Positions 13,001-22,975 of a stretch of DNA of 64,000 bases are shown here, one piece after another. Under the pieces are notes generated by a model. That model was not told where the DNA came from and did not search any database. It saw only the letters and a program-made list of their open reading frames with translations. Source of the DNA: Liolophura sinensis (taxonomy: Eukaryota; Mollusca; Polyplacophora; Chitonida; Chitonidae); the NCBI RefSeq assembly GCF_032854445.1, contig NC_088299.1, positions 9,915,608-9,979,607 on the forward strand, read 5' to 3'. A program made the position numbers and the translations under genes. How positions within the stretch are numbered: position 1 is the stretch's first letter; each line of letters opens with the position of its first letter.

Positions 13001-16000
13001 TGGAACAAGGTTTTTTGTGTTAATTGAATTTTTACAGACTTTGTTTTGAAAAAATTTTCATGAGGTAGCCAATATTTTAATTTGTATTACCTAAAAGTGT
13101 AAAGCTTTAAAAACAAATTTCAAATTTTGACGTACCGGTTAAGTCAGAAATGGTTTTATGCATTGAATTCAGTTTATTACATATGTCTTAATTACTTACC
13201 CGTCTTTTTTGGTGTTTTAACTCCAGAAATCAGCATTTTTAGAGTAAGTTTCCTGGAAAGAGGTGTTGCAAAAGGCAATATTGTTCACCGTATGTTGAAT
13301 GCAAACATTATCATGTATGTATATATACACTTTTAAGATAAAGCTACATACTTGTGATCCAAACCTTAGTATGTAGGTGATGCTAACAACAGCTTGCATT
13401 GTTTTAACGCAAGGGTTAGTTTTATTATTTTTATTTAATTTATTTTCAGCTTAAGTTAGACATTGTTAACATCAGTTTTGGCAATGTATGAAGCGTGTAC
13501 CATCTGCTGTTGGTACTGTCTGTAAAAACTGTATACATTTACATACACTCTGCATCGATTATTCAAGCAAGATGTATATAATGAGAAGGAGAACTTCAAA
13601 GGGTTATGTCAATCCAATAAAAATCCAGACCTCAAAAGCAGATATTATTGATTCTGACATACATTGCACCTGTAGTTCCTTCAGTTTGGGACGGATAAAA
13701 TGTTTTACCATATTGGTTAATGCAATATTTGTAACTGTGTTTTCACCTAAAGTTTAGTATAATTTTGTAAGTGACATATTTTTTTCGTAATTCTAATGGA
13801 TTCATTCACCTTATAGTGCTATTTTTATTGGTGAAGTTTGATTAATTTCTTATCAGGGAAAACAAAATTGTCATTTTAAGGCCTTTATGTGCTTCTATCA
13901 GTGCATTGTTTTCATACCAGTTCACCAAAGTTAAGGCGAAATACAGTATTTTTATGTGTTCGTGTTTGTTGAATGCCACATGTATGCATAGTTCCATCAG
14001 AATTGGATGTGTATAATGCTAACGTGATATTTAGTTTTACACGTTCATTTTTTGTAGACAGCCATGTGTATGGTATTGCGTTTTTGTGTGTGCTTGGTTC
14101 AGCTCGGGTTTATAAATAGTGTGTCATCCACCTTTTTATTCTACACTCTTCAAAACTTTCTGAATTTTTCACCAAATTACATGTACATGTATGAAACGTA
14201 AAAGGGCATCCATATTAAGAAGCTTTACAGGTATCGGGCCATGAAAAGTGAAAGATATTTGATTCAGGTTTTTGCTACTCGTTAATTTTACCTGTAATTA
14301 CCTTATGATAGGAACCTGGTTGGGCCAAATGAAAGACTTGGTACTTAATTGTTCCTGCCTCACTTGGCGATTGAGAGGTTAGAGCAATTAACTGCGCTGG
14401 TTGGCCCAATGTCAGAGTAATGTGACTGGGTGGGTGTGTCATGTCTGGTGCCCTCATTGTGATGCTTCAGTGGCAGCAGCACTTTGTCAGCATGGACTCG
14501 CCCTGCCACAAGAAGACACAGTATACATGTATTATGTGCAAACACATAATGACTCCTTGTCATGATATGACTGAAAAATTGTCAGTGACAACGTTAAGCC
14601 CAAAGCTTTCATGCATACGTTTTGTTCAGGTATATAACCGCAGGAAACACATGTTTAATACATTGTGTTAAATAACTTCAGGATAAGACAAATTGTGCTG
14701 CAAGTTACATGTATGACCTAAATAGACTATATTCTGACCCATATTCCTGAGTTCAAATTTCATTTCCCCTATAACTGTGCTGACACTAACCTAAATATCA
14801 ATACATGTCCTATAATGTTCTATATTTAGCAAACTGATTCTGCATTATCAGCCTCAGACAGGACTGACATATCTGTACATAGGTAGAGGGCACTGACCTA
14901 TGTACTAGTATGATCAGTGCATGCTAGTCAAAAACCTGTTAATAAATAATGTTCCACCTATGGGTGTTTAACGACAGTTTGACAGTCAGAAAGGTGGACG
15001 AATTATTGTTTTAGCTAGGGCGAAGAAATTGCAGACAAGGGAACTACTTGTTTGAATCCCACATATAAGCATTATGTGCATGTAACTTCCAACTCACAAG
15101 TAGCGTTGTAAACATTACAATACTATAGCGCTGAAACTTTTTTTCTGCAGAGTATCATCCATGTTCCAAGCAGACCTCAAAACATCTTTATAAAATTAAT
15201 AGAACTCTCAGAATCAGGAAAAATTAGCAAGTAAGTCATGGACAAAATTTAGGGCCATTTAGGATATCTCCCTTGACATGTGACACCCGCAGTGAAGTAA
15301 CACAAGATTAGTTTTTGAGGTGTGAAACTATGAGTGATTGGACCTCTTGTATTTAAGTATGCAGTATGCAGGTTTTGCCACAACAGTGACAACTATTTGA
15401 TAGGCGACAGAATGTAGTTATTCAGATTTGCAGAAATGTACATATATTCTTTACGGGATTTTAAATTTCCTCACAGGGCTTAAAAATTATAAAATCTGGA
15501 GGCCTGTCCTGGGCTTTATCGGTCACTTCGCAAAATTAAATTCTGTTTTAGTTGATGGTCCATGTATATCTTCAACCAGATTATGTCACTTAAACTTCAA
15601 ATCTCACAAGTACATGTAGCTATTTTTTTCTTTGGATGTCCCAACTACAAATAAATACAGCTTAGTCCTAAAAGGGCTGCATTTAAATGGGAGCAAAATC
15701 TCAAGGGAGGTAATTCAGTGTGATCTTATTGATGGATAAGGTCTTTAGTTCAAGTCCAGCTGTAGTCAGAATTGCTTTAAATTAGGAAGTTTGAAAGGTT
15801 ATGGGCCTTGGTAGGGGGTGAGGGTGGGGTGTGGTGGGGTGGGGAGTACAGTGGCTTTTCCCCCAGGATTATAAGTGAAATATTAAAGCAAAGTAATGCT
15901 GAAAAAATGTTCTTGTATGTGGTTCTTTAAGAGTCTTATCTGTGCTTTGTACATGTACATGTATGTATTTTGCAGGCTGTTCAGTAAATCAGCTTCATCC

Positions 16001-18033
16001 CATGTGGTGCACATAGTTTATGAGATGTTATTTGTTTTGTCCTTTCTATGTGTAGGTCCGGGCCTGGTAAAGCGATTTCGACCAGATTTTCAAGAATATT
16101 TTCAAACCTTTTTGATGATGACACCATTTTTGAATACATTTACCACTGCAATGCACAATCGCCAGCAAGGTAAGTATTGATTTAAGGGTGATGTGCTGAA
16201 AAGTACTCTATGTATTTAGCTCAAGTTTTGCATATCTGTCAAGCACAATATTATCAGGAGGATGTTCCATCCTTGTTACCCTATTACGTCTAATTACTGT
16301 TTTTATTTTCATTTTCTTTCTTTCTTTTTGGAAATGTTCAGGGATGGAGGTGGGTATTTCGAACATCCAGATTCTAGTTTATTAGAATTTTCCAACCAAT
16401 TAATGTGCTTATAAATCAGTGCATTCTTTGATGGCCTGAACTAGCTTGTTTCACAGTCCATTCAACTATATGTATGTGTATAGGTCTATATGTACATGTA
16501 TGTGAATTATGAATGATAAAGTCTACTGTAAGTCTTCAGCATTTTCGCATTGTGTGCAAGGTGTTTATTCAGGAATATTCTGAAGGCATTATTCTGTGTA
16601 GACTGATACCCTTTTTATGAAGCCCTTGAAACAAACTTTAAAATGTGCATAATTGCACTGAAAGTTGCTCTTTTGTATGCGAAAAGGTTGAGGAACTTAG
16701 GTAGCAATATGTGTGTGGCAAAAACTGTTCTTACTCTCTGGTGAAAAAGCCACCTTAGAGTCCAATGTCTGATATGTCACCCAGCTGGGCTAAAAAAAAA
16801 ATTCTAAATGACAAATCAGTATACTTTCTTGGCAGGAATAAATGGACTTTTGTGACATTATAGATTCATTCAGCATATTTATTTTTTTTTTCCATAGTGG
16901 GGGAGACGGCATTTAAAACTCTGACCAGTGTCCATTCGGATGGGCCAAAAATCCCATGGTTCGTCGTGTAGCTGACATTCATGAGGACATTCCCCATCAC
17001 CATGTTGTATGGGTCAAGGTCATGGATCGACAGTAGCACGGGGTACCAGGTGAAATTCCTCCGTGAAGAGAGCTATGTGGATGTTCAGGCATGTGTACAG
17101 CAGCTAAAGGCCAAATTGTGTCCCTAAGCTGTTTTATTTTCCAAATTTTATTTTCAAACATTTGGAAATTATTCAAGTCCTCTTTAGTGTTTAGCTCACA
17201 TGCACACTGTACAGGTGTATCTTGTATCATACCCTGAGCATCGGCTTTGGCGTCCTGTAACAGGGAAGGTCATGTTGAAACAAAACGTTGGAGTAGTATC
17301 TTAAAAGATACTGCATATATAGACCTGAAGTATTACATGCATATAAAGGACAATGTCAAGTCCAGCTCATGCTGGCTTCCTTTCTGGCTGTACATGAAGA
17401 TCTCCGGAAGGTCTGCCAACAACCTGCGGATGGTCGTGTGTTTCCCCCGGGCTCTGCGCAGTTTCCTCACACCGTAATGCTGGCGGTCGTGGTATAAGTG
17501 AAATATTCTTGAATACGGCATAAAACACCAATCAAATAAATAAATAAATAAAGCACAATGACACAAGGGAGATATTCCATGGCTGATGCTCTGCACTATG
17601 CATTTTAATTGCCATAGATTACCAAAATCACAACTTGAGTACTAAGTTTCTATGCTCAAAATCAGGGTAGTCATACAGGTCATGCACCATCATGCATGAG
17701 GGAAAGTGTGTCAGTAACTTGCCAAAGGTAGGTGGTTTACCCCTTGCTTCCTCCATCCATAGTAAGTGAATAATCCTTGAGTATGACGTTAATGAACAGT
17801 GAAATAAATGAATTCAGTAATAAAATTTGTGTTCATCCTTTGCTTCTATTCAGATTGTGAAATCAGCAGGTCATCATGTGTATGCAGACAAACCTCAGAG
17901 CTTTAACAACGCTGTGAAGAAAGTTTGTAACGCTGCTGATGCGAAGTTAGAGCGGGACAGAGAGGCCGAATATGAGGCAATGGACAATACAGTCGGACCA
18001 GCCATTGAGCAGGCCGAGACAGCAAAGTTATGA
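10045..18033 (+). CDS. ABHD4: ABHD4-like lysophospholipase (alpha/beta hydrolase), 6 coding exons
   Basis: Coding exons: 10045-10067, 11122-11216, 12229-12759, 16056-16169, 16898-17088, 17854-18033; about 377 aa once four single-base run-length breaks in exons 4 and 5 are allowed for. Family role: in vertebrates ABHD4 hydrolyses N-acyl phosphatidylethanolamine and its lyso form, releasing fatty acid; the paralogue ABHD5 is an inactive lipase co-activator. Seen here: oxyanion region HGMGGG (about residues 78-83), nucleophile elbow GHSLG with Ser about 149, Asp in SWIDSSTG, His about 325 in HHVYAD, which also fits HX4D. ABHD5 has Asn at the nucleophile position, so this copy looks catalytically competent. 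The C terminus runs about 30 residues past vertebrate ABHD4 with an acidic and basic tail. The ATG is in a fair context right after the CpG-rich promoter. Invertebrates may have a single ABHD4/5 ancestor, so strict orthology to ABHD4 is inferred. Confidence 0.93.
10068..11121 (+). other. ABHD4 intron 1
   Basis: GTAAAG donor, CATAG acceptor. No repeat or second gene recognised inside. Confidence 0.7.
11122..11216 (+). CDS. ABHD4: ABHD4 exon 2
   Basis: Encodes the segment with WLSLSSWFQWKPTS and ending EEKILK. EEK-x-LKC is a hallmark of ABHD4/5 proteins just before the hydrolase fold. Acceptor GCATAG, donor AAAT|GTGAGA, phase 1. Confidence 0.88.
11249..11446 (+). mobile_element. MITE-like element, copy 2 (in ABHD4 intron 2)
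   Basis: Left end CCTCAACCTTTTCGCACATG matches copy 1. The interior keeps TTTATCAGT and GCTTGAATAAA. The right end is degraded (AAACATGCAAGATGG). Confidence 0.7.
12229..12759 (+). CDS. ABHD4: ABHD4 exon 3
   Basis: The main hydrolase exon: HGMGGG, then AFDLLGFGRSSRP, the nucleophile elbow LLGHSLGAF, LVDPWGFQERP and PIPVWIR. It ends in GGACCCTGGG before GTAAGT, phase 1. The open frame continues only a few codons into the intron. Confidence 0.96.
12776..13160. mobile_element. relics of the TGACTTAAGTCA fold-back family
   Basis: Left part has CCACAAAGCCATGTCTGACT, a second similar start lies at about 12955, and near 13130-13160 an inverted match (GTTAAGTCAGAAATGGTTT) faces them. Related copies: 31430-31660 and 58367-58576. 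Confidence 0.5.
14331..14616 (+). mobile_element. SINE family B copy
   Basis: Shares in order with the other family B copies: CTCACTTGGCG, GAGAGGTTAGAGCAA, TCAGAGTAATGTGACTGGGT, CTCGCCCTGCCACAAGAAGA, CATGATATGACTGAAAAATT and the tail ACGTTAAGCCCAAAGC. The tRNA-like head is missing. Confidence 0.75.
16056..16169 (+). CDS. ABHD4: ABHD4 exon 4 (one run-length break)
   Basis: The first half reads PGLVKRFRPDFQEYFQTF in frame. After the T run at 16109-16113 the family sequence (FDDDTIFEYIYHCNAQ) continues in another frame, as if one T were missing. Acceptor TGTAG, donor AAG|GTAAGT. Confidence 0.88.
16531..16693 (-). mobile_element. MITE-like element, copy 3 (in ABHD4 intron 4)
   Basis: Inverted relative to copy 1. 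The right end GCGAAAAGGTTGAGG is well kept and the left end (GCATTTTCGCATTGTG) is diverged. TGTTTATTCAGG is the complement of the conserved GAATAAACA segment. Confidence 0.7.
16898..17088 (+). CDS. ABHD4: ABHD4 exon 5 (three run-length breaks, GC donor)
   Basis: Family sequence is readable in pieces: GETAFKTLTSV, GWAKNPMVRRVADIHEDIP and ITMLYGSRSWIDSSTG with the catalytic Asp. The breaks are at a G run (16899-16903, one too many), a C pair (16932-16933, one too few) and a C run (16992-16995, one too many). The exon ends GATGTTCAG before GCATGT, so the next intron has a GC-AG pair in phase 0. Confidence 0.85.
17356..17553 (+). mobile_element. SINE family A copy (3' two thirds)
   Basis: TCAAGTCCAGCTCATGCTGG, AAGGTCTGCCAACAACCTGC, GGTTTCC-like and AAGTGAAATATTCTTGA segments, tail CGGCATAAAACACCAATCAA, then an (AAAT)n tail. 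In ABHD4 intron 5. Confidence 0.85.
17690..17815 (+). mobile_element. SINE family C copy (3' part)
   Basis: Carries GTCAGTAACTTGCC, AAGGTAGGTGGTTTA, a GAGTATGACGTTAATGA tail and AATAAATGAAT. The same order is seen at 44138-44278, and in weaker form at 52676-52795 and 54205-54290. Confidence 0.55.
17854..18033 (+). CDS. ABHD4: ABHD4 exon 6, C terminus
   Basis: Begins IVKSAGHHVYADKP (catalytic His) after TATTCAG, then the helix FNNAVKKVCNAAD. A lineage-specific tail with LERDREAEYEAMD ends in AKL and TGA. The final tripeptide AKL resembles a peroxisomal PTS1 signal, but this is weak evidence for location. Confidence 0.92.
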   Translation: MVKSAGHHVYADKPQSFNNAVKKVCNAADAKLERDREAEYEAMDNTVGPAIEQAETAKL

Positions 18034-19414
18034 TTACCTCCCTTGTGAATAGTGGGCATGTGCATGTGTGTATATATACAGGTATGTGTAAATATGTGCG
18101 CATATCTTTGCAGCGATTGTAAAACGTCAGTTCTGCATAATGTTAGGGCTTAGGCCCACTGTGTCAGGGGCTAGTATTCCCCTGCTTTCATAGCTCACAG
18201 TTTTCATGAAACGGCGCTGTGAAATGGAAGCGCATGCGCAGTTTTGCCGTGGTTCAAATAACATTGACACTTTAACTGTGACATGACAGATTACCTATTT
18301 ATGGTGTGGCATGTAAATGTATGTTATGTCTTTTAAATCTTCTGTAAAAACACTGAGAAAAAAAAAAACAAACCCAAAGTGAGGCTGACTATATACACAT
18401 GCCTGCATGTTTCTTGTTTGTGTGGACAAATATAAATCTATAATTTATAAGAGTTTTAATGTACCGTTTCATTTTTGCTGAGATAAGAGAGTGCATATTT
18501 TTCATCATGCGGCATGACTGAATCAGTTTCATAAATTTGATACGAATGTAAAGCTGTATTGTCAATATTTATGTATATCTATCATATCTATACAGTTTCA
18601 AATGTGTCACCTTTAAATGTGTAATGTTTTGCTTGTATTTATGAAATTAGATGTGATTTTGTTTAAAGAATAAGTAAACGTAGCTGATCAGATACTGTAA
18701 TCTCGCCCACCTTGGAAACCTTTCTGTGCAAATGTCTCAAAATGTGCCTTTTTTCATTAACCTTCGACTGTAAGAGTTTCTGTGAATCTGTCATAACTGT
18801 TTTGAAACAAAATGAAATGATAAGTTATGTGGTGAATAACATAACTTATATTACTTGTAAGATTTCATCAGAAGTTGACCTTGAAGATATTCCACACCTG
18901 ATGCTACCATGCTTATATATCGTTTTTATCTTCTCAGGAGTAAATGATGACCTTGTTGTATGGGTTTAACCTCACATATTTCATCTGTACATACGCATAT
19001 TTAGTGCTGTGTGGTACATAAATTGTATTTTATCTCTCTGTTAGCTCTGTATTGATTAATCTCTCAGGATTAGTTTTCTTTTAATGGTATTTCAGATGAC
19101 TTGCTATATTTTTATGCTACTGTAAAGCTAATGTTCTTAAAACGGCTCAAGTTGTAATTAGCTTCAACTAAAACATTATGATGTAATTGAGTCCTGTTTG
19201 TGAATGCATACCCACAATGGTGATGACGAGGGAGCTTATTTTCCTCAAGATAGGCTTTATTCTAGTATTCTGGTAAAATTTCTGCTCTGTTTCTTTGAGG
19301 CTTGTAAAAATTGGTCTCTTCCTCCCTGTTGAGGACAGGCTTCATTCAAGTAAGAACCAAGGTCTATTTTTCCTTTAGATAGGGTTCATTGTGGTGATCA
19401 CTTAACTCCATTTT
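18034..19414 (+). other. ABHD4 3' UTR and flank, no gene seen
   Basis: AT-rich DNA after the ABHD4 stop codon, with an A run at about 18358-18370. No clear AATAAA could be assigned, so the UTR end is unknown. Confidence 0.45.
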
Positions 19415-19645
19415 GTTTGAAGCAGGCTTCATTCTGGTAAAAATTGACTTGGATTTTCCTTGAAGCAGGCTTCATTCTGGTAAAAATTGACTGGGATTTT
19501 CCTTGAAGCAGGCTTCATTCTGGTAAAAATTGATTTCAATTTACCTTTGCTGCAGGTTTTATTATAGTCATTGGTGATCTCCATTTTCCTTGAAGCAGGC
19601 TTCGTTCTGGTAAAAATTGATTTCAGTTTTCCTTGAGACAAGCTT
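19415..19645. repeat. ~43-bp tandem repeat, about 5 units
   Basis: Units carry CCTTGAAGCAGGCTTCATTC followed by TGGTAAAAATTGA. A more diverged member lies at about 19540-19590. Confidence 0.85.
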
Positions 19646-21520
19646 CATTGATATATGATTTATAATCTTTACTTTGACATAAGTTACATGAAAGCTCTCT
19701 TTAAACTTTCTGAATTCAGCTGAATCAAAATGGGTAAACTGTCATTTAATTCACGTCCAAAGGTATAAAATGTTAGATATATACAGATTGTCATATATTT
19801 CCGTTTGAAGAGTAGGTACTTTATAAATCTCAACATTTCAAGATGGCTTTAGACGGGTTACAATCTGGAAATTTATTTGACCCTTGTCAACTTCTTTTCT
19901 GTCAAAGACAGTGTTATTAACTTGTGATATTGCATGATTCGTTCTAGAGTCAAGATCCAGGTCAAAATAATGTATACACTTGTTTTCACATCAATGTATG
20001 TCACTGATGATGAGAGAACTTGCTCCATAAAGGAAAAGATCTCTAAAAATTGAAGTCGGCATCACTAAATAGATCACTTAAAACTATGCATAAATATGCT
20101 TTCATCTATTTTTTTTTTTTTAGGTTTTTATGGAGAGAGTTTAAGGCATTCAAACCTTCTAAGGTGGGCTTTATGGACCATTCTGTCAGAGTGTATGAAC
20201 TCTGACGTCACAGGAAATTCTTCCCACTCTAATCACGCCACTGAATGTTGTGATAATTCTTTTTACCCATAATTAAAAGATTGCTGAAATAATGTTCTCA
20301 AAACATTGAGAGGGGGGGGGGGGGGATATAACGTCAAAGTTCCTAGATACTGTCAGTATGTTTCATTGTAAGTAAGCCCACCATAGAATTGAAATATTTG
20401 AATGTCTTTCAACAATCTTCAAAAAATCTAAAAAAAATATAATGAAAATATTTTTACGCATAGTTTTCAGTTGTCTGTATAATGGAACTTTCTTCATACG
20501 TTAGCTTTCTTTTACTTCGAGTGCTTTACCTCTGTGTGACTGTAGTTTTTGTCTATTTGGTCTAATCACGTTTAAACCTGTTTTTCATTTGGCTTGCACA
20601 TGTATATGTATCAGTGATTGATATGTATTAATTATACATGTAATAATCAGATTGTGGTAAGGGTCATTTTGTTTAATTTTCAGAGTTTTGACAATGTGTA
20701 CTGAATCAGTTGACTAATGAAGCTGTTTTCCGGTGAATGAAACTCATTGCAATAGTCAAGATTATGTTCGTTTTTTGTTTGTTTTTTTTGGTCCCAGATA
20801 TAAACTTTCTTTAAATATAACAGTGCGACTAATTATATGCGTATACACATGCATTTAAATTAATATTTACAGATTTTTTGTTTGGTTTTATTTTAATGTC
20901 CCTCTGTATAGTAGTCACCTTTTTCTTATTGTTTTGCACATGCATATATAAATGCAAATGAGGCAAAATGAAAGTCTTTGAACTTTGTGGAAGTAAATTT
21001 TTAGACTCTACCACTGATTTCTGAGTTACAAAATGCTCATTTTTAAATCGGCTTCTGCACAGAATTATGTTAAGTTGTCAACAGATTCATCCACGCACTT
21101 GCAAGACAAGATGGATGTGTGTATAGAAATATTATCTGCGGCATTTGTGTTTGAACTTTTAGCAAAAAATGTATCGATGACAAAAGCTTTATCAAGGACA
21201 AATGCTGTACTTGACCTAAAGCTTTTTCTGTAACTAAGTCAGCCATGTTGCCGGATTCTGAAAAGTGTTTTAGAGGTTAAAAAGGTTGAAGATTTACAGT
21301 AGGTCAAGTACAGAATTTCCTAGTTTTCTGTGGTTAGTAACTGGGACTGATCAAGCTCCTGTGATGTGGTAGTCAATATGGCGGCATTAAGAATGCATTT
21401 GCATGTATATATATGTGTAACTTTGGCTGAATGATAGTCTGATATGAAAAACAAAATGGCTTGATATTCTAGAAGAAAAGACTGTTTACAATTTCATAAT
21501 GATCAGGTATCAGTGTGGGT
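19646..21520. other. non-coding stretch with a G14 run
   Basis: AT-rich. The only feature is a run of 14 G at 20312-20325, a likely place for length variation. No gene recognised. Confidence 0.45.
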
Positions 21521-21600
21521 GTCTCTGTGGCCGAGTGGTTAGTGTACTAGTGTAGCAGAGTGACCCAGGAGGGTCGCACCATAGCAATCGATGAGTTCCA
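21521..21600 (+). mobile_element. tRNA-like SINE head (family A type)
   Basis: GTGGCCGAGTGGTTAGTGTA fits an internal A box, followed by GACCCAGGAGG, as in family A heads. The B-box position (GAGTTCCACACG) is poor. Not a tRNA gene. Confidence 0.5.
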
Positions 21601-22371
21601 CACGTGGGAAGGTATGGCAACAATATTTGGATGGTCAGGAGTTTCTGGCGGCCGTTTTATGGTATAATTTGTCTTGTTAACATGACAATATGATACTTGT
21701 ACATGTAGTTACTCCTAAGTGCATGTAGTGCTACATGCACTTTTGGATTCTTTTCCCATGGTTTTTACCCTCTCAAGAGACACAAGACCAGTAGGGTTTT
21801 GTTTGTTTTATTTTGTAATGTAAAAATAATGTTATTTTCAGTGATGTGGAATTCTGGATAAATGTATGGTTTTGAGATCTGAGCATTGTTTCTGTCTTAC
21901 ATTTAAAGTTTTTTTTTCTTTTCTTTTTTGTGATTACTGATGATTTTGGTTTTCATCATAAGCCAACTCGGTGAAATGTTTCTTTTGATTTCTCAAATTG
22001 TCTGATAAACACATGTAGTTACAGTCTGTTATATTGATGTAAACTTTCAGGCTTGAAATATAGAACTGTTTTTTGTTTTTTTTTTTGACTGAAAAATGTT
22101 GTTTTGTTGACCTCCTCAATATATGATACCTTATTTCTTCTAATTTTTGGGACACAGTCATCTCATTTTAGCCCTTATATATGTAAATGTAGCAGAAATA
22201 TTGAGTTCCTATTTTCTCGCATGGTAAGACCATATAATGAACATTCTCATATCTTTACTTTGCTGGAAAATTCTATTTTCAACACACTAACATCTTGCCC
22301 AAAAATGAAAAGTTTAATAATAAACTAGGATTTTTACAAGGGGTATATGTCTTCTTGGTTTCCTAAAGTTT
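21601..22371. other. non-coding stretch, no gene seen
   Basis: AT-rich with T runs (21908-21920, 22070-22086). Nothing recognised. Confidence 0.45.
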
Positions 22372-22975
22372 CAACCTTCAACAGATTCCCTTGGTTATCA
22401 GCATACTGACTGGTTTCTACAGGTCTTCCCAGGTCCCCTTCTAACAGATTAACCTGGTTATCTGTATACTGACTGGTTTCTACAGGTCTGCCCAGGTCCC
22501 CTGTAACGGAGTAACCTGGTTATCTGTATACTGACTGGTTTCTACAGGTCTTCCCAGGTCCCCCTCTAACAGATTAACCTGGTTATCAGTATACTGACTG
22601 GTTTTTACAGGTCATCCCAGGTCCCCTTCTAACAGATTAACCTGGTTATCTGTATACTGACTGGTTTTTACAGGTCTTCCCAGGTCCCCTTCTAACACAT
22701 TAACCTGGTTATCTGTATACTGACTGGTTTGTACAGGTCTTCCCAGGTCCCCTCTAACGGATTAACCTGGTTATCAGTATACTGACTGGTTTCTACAGGT
22801 CTGCCCAGGTCCCCTTCCAACAGATTAACCCGGTTATCAGTATACTGACTGGTTTCTACAGGTCTGCCCAGGTCCCCTTCCAACAGATTAACCTGGTTAT
22901 CTGTATACTGACTGGTTTCTACAGGTCTTCCCAGGTCCCCTCTAACGGATTAACCTGGTTATCAGAACACTGGCT
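22372..22975. repeat. ~62-bp satellite, about 10 units
   Basis: Units carry TTAACCTGGTTATCTGTATA, CTGACTGGTTTCTACAGGTC and TTCCCAGGTCCCCTTCTAAC. Neighbouring units differ at few positions; the last unit decays at about 22960. Confidence 0.93.

Larger units (their letters stand above)
12760..16055 (+). other. ABHD4 intron 3
   Basis: A 3.3-kb intron with a fold-back relic (12776-13160), a SINE (14331-14616) and a G-rich tract (near 15815-15850). No coding exon recognised in between. Confidence 0.7.

Noticed and set aside
16109-17088. ABHD4 as a pseudogene
   Set aside because: The breaks are only at single-base runs, while splice sites, catalytic residues and the last exon are intact; sequencing error is the simpler reading.
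21521-21600. Possible tRNA-Ser or tRNA-Leu gene (GGCCGAGTGGTTA)
   Set aside because: No proper B box or acceptor stem; it matches the head of SINE family A.
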